15,471 nucleotides of DNA, taken from Conidiobolus incongruus B7586. Lineage: Eukaryota > Entomophthoromycota > Entomophthoromycetes > Entomophthorales > Conidiobolaceae. Numbering within the stretch: the stretch's first letter is position 1; each line of letters opens with the position of its first letter. The notes beneath the pieces were generated by a model that did no database searches, was not told where the DNA came from, and saw only the letters and a list, made by a program, of their open reading frames with translations. The DNA lies in assembly GCA_000697335.1 (NCBI GenBank), contig JNEM01008553.1, positions 1 to 15,471 of the forward strand, given 5' to 3'. Shown here piece after piece: positions 8,899-15,471 of this stretch. A program made the translations under genes and the position numbers.

Positions 8899-11800
8899 TT
8901 AAGAACCGCTAACTCCAAATTCTCAACAAATTCACCAGAAAATAGAAAATTTGACATAAGAAATCTGTAAAAACTTTGATAAACTAGATGGTGATCAAGT
9001 AGTGGTTAAATTAGTTATATTTTTGATGTTTTATTGATTAAAAATTTAATAAAAAGATTTTAATTTTTGTTACTAATTTATTTTGAATTAAATATGTCAA
9101 GAAAAGTTTAATTTATTTTGAAGAAATTATTGAATTATTAATTTTATTAAATTACTAATCTGCTCTATTCTATTATTTTCTTAAAAGATCTAAAACATCT
9201 AATGAATATTCAATTCATCTTATTATAATACGGTATTGTGGAATCGGATAATTGGTATTATATAAATATATATTAAAATAAATGCATACAACAGATAATT
9301 ATCAATTTTCATTGTATAATGTTACAGGAAGTCATTCAAAATTCAAATTATTAAAATTTGTACAGGTTCAATTTATCGGTGAATTCAAAATAATTTAAAA
9401 ATCAATATAATTACCTTTTATATTATAAAAAATCAGCTATGATATGGCTAAAAAGAACATATAAAATTTCACAGAAAGCGGATTATTTGAATCGTAGATT
9501 GAAAAGAGTTGATACTGACAATTATTAAAAACTACCTCAGTTTATCGGTGGATCACCTGGTGTCCAATTTTGATACAATCTCTAAAAAACATCAGTTCAT
9601 CAATGATTTATATTGTTAAAGCAATATTTCATAAAATATATTTATATTGTTATATTGTAAAATACCTTATTTTTTAATTGAATAACATACTTGATAAAAA
9701 CGTTTTGTTGAATTTGATAATTTGATGAAAATATTAAAAGCAAAATATTTAGTCATTTGTATGTATTATAATATTTTCACTATAAACTTGCTATCCGTCT
9801 AAAAAATAACTGTGTTCATATCATATTAATATATATCCCAAATTATAGAATATTCATAATTTAAAGAACTGTAATTACAAATTAAATTTAATATATCATT
9901 ATGAAAAAATATCATATTATCCTCAAAGATATATATATCTTTATCGAAATTATTAATTGATATTATAATTTATATTTAAAATCGTTATTAAAATAATAAT
10001 ATAATTATATTCCTTGATTATATATTATGACTCGTGTATAATATGAAATTTTTCGAATTTACAAATTATATCAGATAATTTCTGAACTCAATTGACTTGA
10101 ATCAAAATTGACAAAAATATAGTTCTATCAATTAAATAATAATTTAGTATTAAAAAGATTATATACTATATATTACAATGACTAAAGTTTTTAAAATAGA
10201 AAATAACAAAGTCTCTATTGAGAATTGAGTAATTTTTAAGCATCTATAATTTATTGTGTTACATAATATACTTGTGAACTTTGATTTAACTAAGATGTCA
10301 GATGGTTGTATTTGTAAATATTTTTGATTTTTATTTTATCCAACGGACCAAAAAGTAATTTCCTATACCTAAATCAAATATTATTTAATTAAACATAATT
10401 ATTTTCACTATAATTTTAGAATTATTTTAGATAATAGTAAACGATCTAATAATTCATCATATATAATATTACTTTCTAGAAGAATCTCAACAAGAAATAA
10501 AATGACTGAAAATTACGGAAATTTAGGTTTTACCAAGTTGAACAAAGAGCATTTATAAAAATATCATACTATGCAAAATATTCTATATTAATTATTCACA
10601 AAAATTTTTAAGTAGCAACTGGTGGCAAAGGGCTTTTAAAGTAAAGCAATTTAAATTAGTTAATCAACTTAAAGCCAGAAGATCTGATATAGAAAACTTA
10701 CCTTGTTTAAATTATCTTAAATTTGAAATTGACTAAAAAATGTAAATAAAATTATATAAATAACTAAGAGTATGGGTACTTTATGTTTTAAATAAAGATT
10801 AAATATATAAAAGAAGAAATATAACTAATATTAATTTATATTATTATAATCCTTACCTTATTATACTTAAAAAATTATTATAATGGATAATTATAAATTC
10901 TACTGTATAATATATAACCAAGAAATAAAAAGAATACTTGAGTTAACAAATTCAAAAATAAAGATTATTATGATAAAATATTATTTTTAGGTATAAATAT
11001 TATTGATATGATTTTCCATTTATTATTACCAATCAAAATATTTTATAATAATAAAATATATTTTAAATTTTTAAAATCAATATTATAAATTATTAAAAGA
11101 AAAATTTAATTAAAAAAATAATATATTATATATATTTAAAAAAAGTCATATATATAGCAAAAATATTAAAAATTTGTTTATGAAATATTATTAGTCTTTA
11201 TTATATTGTCCATTATATTATTTAAATATAAATTCTTATGATTATGATTGATTTAATAAGTTAAAGAATTTGATATAAAGAAAGAAATTTAATATAATTC
11301 AATTTTATATTTCAAAGTAAATAGTGTGATTTTGAAGATAATATATAAAAACATATGTAAAAGTGTTGACCAATTACCAATAGTATAGAATTCTATTATT
11401 GAAAAACAAGGAAGTAATTAATCAATAAAATTATATAATTTTTGCTTTAGCTTTATTTATTTTATTCAAATATAAATAAAAATTAATGAATTTACTTTTT
11501 GAATTACTATATATTATCTAGCTTAAGTTTTATACAACAGCTTTGGAAATAACTTATTTACTTAATTGGTAAATAATTGATCAATACTGATTATAACAAG
11601 GTTTTGAGCAATTAATGGATTATACTCAAATTCAAACATAATAAAATTTTCCAATTTTAATCTATTATTGTTTATTTCCTCCATTTGTTAGGAACCTAAT
11701 GACTACTCATTAATGATTACCATGCATATATAAAAATATTCCAAATATTATAAAACTGTTATTAATATAAAATTTGAAAAATTTTATTTTATGGTTTTGA

Positions 11801-12083
11801 TTATGAAAAGATAATCTTTGAAAATAGTTATCAATTTTTAAATTTTTGTAGCTAATAATTTTTATTGAATCAAAATGTACTTTGATAATAATATTTAATA
11901 TTTATTATAATAATATTTTAACTTAATTATTATAATACTATTGAAATATTTATTACTATATTTTAGAATATTTTAAAAACACAAAATCAAATGGAATTTA
12001 AAAAATAAAATTTTATAATAAGAGACAAAAAAACTAAAAATAAAAAAGATAAAATAGAGATGAAAAAATTGAATTGTGAATAT

Positions 12084-12090
12084 AAAAAAA
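12084..12090 (-). terminator. Backup T-run for RNA polymerase III
   Basis: Seven A's on the plus strand, hence T7 on the tRNA strand, about 23-29 bases past the tRNA 3' end. It could stop read-through from the shorter first T4 tract. A/T runs are common here, so this is supportive only. Confidence 0.35.
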
Positions 12091-12103
12091 TATAGAAACG
12101 GAT

Positions 12104-12107
12104 AAAA
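12104..12107 (-). terminator. RNA polymerase III terminator of tRNA-Pro
   Basis: TTTT on the minus strand begins 6 bases after the last tRNA base (12113), the usual distance and form of a Pol III stop. Four T's is the minimum length; a longer tract follows downstream. Confidence 0.65.
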
Positions 12108-12112
12108 GCAAA

Positions 12113-12184
12113 GGGCTCGACTGGGAATCGAACCCAGGACCTCTCCCACCCTAAGGGAGAATTATACCACTAAACCATCGAGCC
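12113..12184 (-). tRNA. tRNA-Pro (AGG anticodon)
   Basis: A 72-base tRNA without an intron. The acceptor stem GGCTCGA pairs perfectly with TCGAGCC, followed by discriminator C73. The anticodon stem CTCCC/GGGAG encloses the loop TTAGGGT, giving anticodon AGG, which reads proline CCT (and CCC after inosine formation at position 34). The T stem CTGGG/CCCAG encloses TTCGATT. The internal Pol III promoter is visible as an A box (TGGTTTAGTGG) and a B box (GGTTCGATTCC). CCA is not encoded, as expected for a eukaryotic nuclear tRNA. A T4 stop follows 6 bases after the gene. The sequence closely resembles eukaryotic tRNA-Pro(AGG). A compositional island begins about 12 bases upstream of its 5' end. 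Confidence 0.97.
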
Positions 12185-12196
12185 TTCAAATGTTTA

Positions 12197-12740
12197 CAAC
12201 TGTTATTAGCTCTTGGAGTATCATTGAGGACACTGATACAGCCATTCTGTAGGCCAGGTTGTGAAGCATGGTAACTACCAACTCGGGCAAACTACTGATG
12301 ATCAGCTCTCTCGCTATCCGGAAATCATCGCTTCTAAATGAGGGGTTATAAAGAACGACTAGACCAGCAGTAACAGTGGTGGCGTTAGGATCTGATATGC
12401 TAAGAAGATGAAATCACAAAATATCAGTAGGAACAAGTGTAAAATGAAGAATGGAAGATGGCTCAAGTGAAACTATAGCCAGCTGCCTGAGTATACTAAA
12501 AGGGGTGATTTTTGGAAGTAGGAAAAAAGGCTTATTTGTGTAAAAAAAGACAGAGCAAAATAGGAGGAGAGGAGTTCTTCTTATTACTAAGTGAAATATA
12601 TAGGCATATGTATACAACGGCTGAATAACAGTGAAATCACTCGGACGTCTACAGGCAGAATGCTGATAAAGCCTAATTTGGTTAATCAGGAACTTGGTGG
12701 TGAATTTGAGTGAGAAAAGGTATCAATCAGGTAACAATTG
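12197..12740. mobile_element. Candidate fossil insertion next to tRNA-Pro (solo LTR or MITE-like)
   Basis: About 540 bases whose composition (43% G+C in 12201-12260) contrasts with AT-rich DNA on both sides. Its edges carry imperfect inverted matches, CAACTGTTAT at the left and GTAACAATTG at the right; within these, TGTTA (12201) and TAACA (ending 12736) form the TG...CA ends typical of LTRs. TTACAA occurs at both borders (12194-12199 and 12741-12746), a possible target duplication, though it does not fit the TG/CA ends exactly. A TATA-like TTATAAAG lies near 12346. The left edge is 12-16 bases upstream of the mature tRNA 5' end, the zone where Ty3-like retroelements insert. No internal retroelement genes are present, so if it is an LTR it is a solo one. 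Alternatives are a MITE with TTA duplication, or a host gene, since a minus frame of about 76 codons runs through 12186-12413. None is proven. Confidence 0.3.
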
Positions 12741-12972
12741 TTACAATGTAGATCATTGATTTATTCAAGTTTAACTATTCTAGAAATTAAAAAGATTTTA
12801 ACTGATCTAATTTTTAGCTTTTCTATACTTTAGTCATTGAATAGATTACAACTCAATAATCAGTACAAATATAGTATATCTAAACAAATATATTGAAGTG
12901 AAAACAAAAGTGGTTTTATTAAAAATCAACTAAAACAGTTGTAAAAATCAGTCAAACTCAATTAACATGGAT
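12741..12972 (-). other. 3' flank of the V-ATPase subunit a gene
   Basis: AT-rich sequence after the V-ATPase stop codon with no gene. It holds an AATAAA signal on the minus strand (listed separately) and is best read as the 3' untranslated region plus spacer. AACAGTTGTAAA at 12934-12945 is an exact inverted match to TTTACAACTGTT at 12193-12204. Confidence 0.6.
12915..12920 (-). promoter_or_regulatory. AATAAA polyadenylation signal
   Basis: AATAAA on the minus strand begins about 52 bases after the V-ATPase stop codon (12973-12975), a sensible distance for a 3' end signal. Such words are frequent in AT-rich DNA, so the call rests on position. Confidence 0.4.
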
Positions 12973-15471
12973 TTAAGATTCTTCTTCAGCTAAGACCTTG
13001 GAAAAATCGAAGGGAGCGAACATAGTACCGGTACCAGCGTAGAATTTGTTGTTAAATTCGACCCAGTGAAGACGGAGAGCGTGCAAGAAAGCAGACAAAC
13101 CTTCCATACCGATTAAGATGGCTAAGGTGGCGATGAACCAGAAGACGACGGCGATGGGAAGTGCAATGTAGTAGATGACGCCAGTCAATCCAAAGATAGG
13201 TTCGAGTGTCATATCCCAAAGGACGACGGAAAGTTGAGCGTGAGCAAGAGATAAGGCCCACAGACGGAGATAGGAAGCAGTGTTGGAGATACAACCAAGA
13301 CAGAATTCAATAGTGTGAATCACTTGATTGATCATCACTTCACCAAATTGGAATTCTTTACCGTGACCATGGTCGTCGTGAGAACCTTCGCCAACGGGAG
13401 CGACGGCGTCGATAGCGGGAGCTCCGTCTTCGTTGGCAGCATGGCCTCCAGGTAAGGAGGAGTAGCCAGCAGCAACAGTGCGCTTATGCTCCATATACAA
13501 GTAGGCAGGCTTACCGAACAACAAGATAGGAACACAGAGGAGAGCGAGGATCAATAACAAAGTTTGGACTGTAGCTTGACCAGAGTACAATTGATCTTCA
13601 GGCTTAACTGAACCAGGTTGCAAGAACATGTAAATTAACATATTCAAGAGACCGGGAGGGTTACCAAGTTGAGACCAATCCACACACCACTTGTAAATAA
13701 TAGTCACGCAGAGGTAACCAAAGATACTTAACATAAAGATCAACTGGGGAATGAGTTCAAGATAGATACTGTACTCTTTGTTGAAGTGCTTAAAGTTGAA
13801 ATAGTTCAAAAAAATACCAAATGTCATCTGGATGACACCAAAAAGAATGGACATCTTCATCTTGTAAGAGTTGGTGAAGATCAAAGCATTTTCGGAACCG
13901 TGCCAGGCAGGATCGATACCAATGGGATAGACACCAGTCTTGGTAGCGGTAATGACTTGACCAGGTTCAGCGGTAGAAAACTTCCAACCAGAGCCAAAGA
14001 TGTTCAAAGAACGAGAGAAGATATCGTTGTAGATAATACCGGTGTAGATGGAGAAGAGACCCATTAATAAGACGATGTAACGACCTCCAAAAAGCATTCC
14101 AAAGAATTCGCCACCTTTGACCTTGGCAAGCTTTTTCTCGTTCAAGACCAAGTATAAAGCCACCAAAAAGGTGATAAAACCGTGACCAATATCACCAAAC
14201 ATCACGGCGAAAAGGAAGGGGAAGGAGATGATGGTGAAGAGACCAGGATTGACTTCACCATACTTAGCAACACCATAAGAGTCGACGATAGCCTGGAAAC
14301 CAGAAGTGAACCTGTCGGTACGATGGTAAGTAGGGGGAGTACGAGTGGTCTTGACTTCATGAAGGATAGATCCCATCATGTTTTCACTCTCACCAGCTTG
14401 TCTCAAGGTAGCTTGTACTTGATCCAAGGAGTTGGTGGGAGTCCAACCTTCAGCAATGAGACAACGGCGAGTATTGTCATAGTTGAAAAGGTTCATAGTA
14501 TGGTAGATAGCTTTTTCTTTCTTGACAATAGCAATCCACATTAATAAGTCTTCAGAAATGCGGATCAACTCGGCACGACGAGCGTGGTTGGTGTTGTATA
14601 AAACGGAAGTCAAATCGTTGATGCGGTTAGTGACTTGAGTCATAGCTTGATGTCTAGCATCAGGATGGTCGTCAATGGAGTACAAAGTAGCACCCAAAGA
14701 CTCAGCGATCTTACGAGCCTTGTTAAGGACTTCCTGACCGTGAGAGAAGATGACGAATACATTCTTTTCAATAGCTTCGTCGGTGTTGGGGTCAGTTACT
14801 GGTTCGGGAATTTCAGCTTGGTTCATATACAAGTTACCACGAAGAGCTCTCCATAAAACTCTTTCAAATGTATTGATTCTAGAGCGAGGGATAACACCAG
14901 AAATAAAACCAAGATTGATAGCGCGGCCTCCAGATTCTTGAAAGTTGGATTCAACATCATGTAAGAGAGGAGTATCATCAGTCAAGCGCAAGGCATCATC
15001 CTGAGAGTAAGCAGCCTAAACAAATAAAATTAATAAAACAGCGTAAAAATAAATATCAAATTACATACTCTTTGGAAGAAAGATTCAGCTTCATTCAAAA
15101 CATGTCTCAATTCAGTCAACTCCAAATTCCTTTTCATCAACTTAGTATAACTAGAATTAAGCTCCAATAATCTATTTTCATGTAAAGTAATAGTCTGGGC
15201 CAAGTCATCAATCTCCCTAGGACTTCTCAACCTAGTATGAGTGCCAACTTCAGGCAAAGGGGCAACTCTAATATCTGTTTTATCTAATTGACTTTGGAAA
15301 AATCTTAATTTTCTTTCCAACTCTACGAACCTTCTAATTTCACCAACGAAAGAACGTTGAAAAGCGTTCACTTCTGGATTTAAATCGCGAAATTCTACTA
15401 ACCCTTGTTCACCTAATAAGTTACAGGTAGAAGGGGCTAATTCGTAAGGGATGTATAATTGAATTAGGGAC
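12973..15471 (-). CDS. V-type H+-ATPase subunit a (Vph1/Stv1 family), 5' end outside window
   Basis: Subunit a of the membrane Vo sector, which carries protons across vacuolar, Golgi or endosomal membranes. Two exons are visible: 15069-15471 (134 residues, open at the window edge) and 12973-15015 (680 residues, TAA stop), split by a 53-base GTATGT...TTTAG intron. The visible N-terminus (SLIQLYIPYELAPSTC, then VEFRDLNPEVNAFQRSFV) matches the start of the family, so only roughly 10-20 residues are missing. A soluble half of about 400 residues precedes about eight membrane segments, from PGLFTIISFPFLFAVMFGDIGHG onward in pieces. The essential proton-path arginine is at codon 13264-13266 in YLRLWALSLAHAQLS, visible residue 718, near yeast Vph1 Arg735. 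The later MEG and LRLHWVE residues are also kept. Total length of about 830 is normal. No truncation or frameshift is seen. Whether it is the vacuolar or Golgi isoform cannot be told. Confidence 0.97.

Larger units (their letters stand above)
8464..12112. other. Kinase copy 2 upstream region and AT-rich desert
   Basis: From 8464 to about 8960 the sequence is moderately less AT-rich and carries CCCCAATT words and a TGACGC/GCGTCA palindrome, so it is the probable promoter of kinase copy 2. From about 9000 to 12112 it is almost pure A/T (12001-12060 has 7 G+C in 60) with no supported gene, RNA or repeat array. A slightly richer patch around 10480-10700 includes an 18-codon frame starting with ATG at 10502, too short to call. 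The word TTTATCGGTG appears twice (about 9371 and 9541) without further similarity. Confidence 0.65.

Noticed and set aside
12326-12334. ATCGCTTCT resembling the start of U2 snRNA
   Set aside because: The match stops after nine bases; the rest of the conserved U2 5' region is absent.
12295-12398. Possible box C/D snoRNA (TGATGA near 12297 and CTGA near 12394)
   Set aside because: The C-box context lacks the expected purine and no terminal stem is visible; such short words occur by chance.
12414-12617. 67-codon minus frame beginning MYTYAYIFHLV
   Set aside because: Hydrophobic, no recognisable family, and no clear splice link to any neighbour; not strong enough to call a gene inside the ambiguous island.
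14182-14544. 120-codon plus-strand frame opposite the V-ATPase gene
   Set aside because: Antisense shadow of a highly conserved coding exon; no independent evidence. The same holds for the other frames opposite 12973-15471.

Overview
This window looks like nuclear DNA from a very AT-rich fungus, probably an early-diverging (non-Dikarya) lineage. The evidence is two spliced GSK3-family kinases with short GT-AG introns (50-83 bases), a fungal-type V-ATPase subunit a, and a eukaryotic tRNA-Pro with internal A and B boxes. The coding exons are far richer in G+C than the spaces between genes, where 60-base samples drop to about 12% G+C. The lineage is inferred from protein resemblance only; nothing here fixes the species. 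The standard genetic code fits every exon.

Layout, left to right. Positions 1-3359 are gene-poor AT-rich DNA with two islands of more ordinary composition (about 457-723 and 1044-1425) that I cannot assign. Positions 3360-4723 (minus) hold a complete four-exon GSK3-type kinase of 387 residues. Positions 4724-7139 are its upstream region, with CCAAT and CACGTG motifs, followed by AT-rich DNA. Positions 7140-8463 (minus) hold a second complete GSK3-type kinase of 388 residues, with the same exon plan and the same intron positions and phases. Positions 8464-12112 are its upstream region and a long AT-rich desert. Positions 12113-12184 (minus) are tRNA-Pro(AGG). Positions 12197-12740 are a compositional island beginning about 12 bases upstream of the tRNA 5' end, with inverted terminal matches; it may be a fossil insertion (solo LTR or MITE-like) or a cryptic gene. 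Positions 12973-15471 (minus) hold V-ATPase subunit a, complete at its C-terminus and running off the right edge.

All recognised genes lie on the minus strand. They do not form a pathway: the two kinases are a tandem duplicate pair of signalling enzymes, and the proton-pump subunit and tRNA are housekeeping neighbours. The most informative biology is the kinase pair. Intron positions are kept, the glycine-rich loop has changed in one copy, the promoters differ apart from a shared CCCCAATT word, and some nucleotide stretches are strikingly identical. I see no CRISPR array, operon, toxin system or other exotic machinery.
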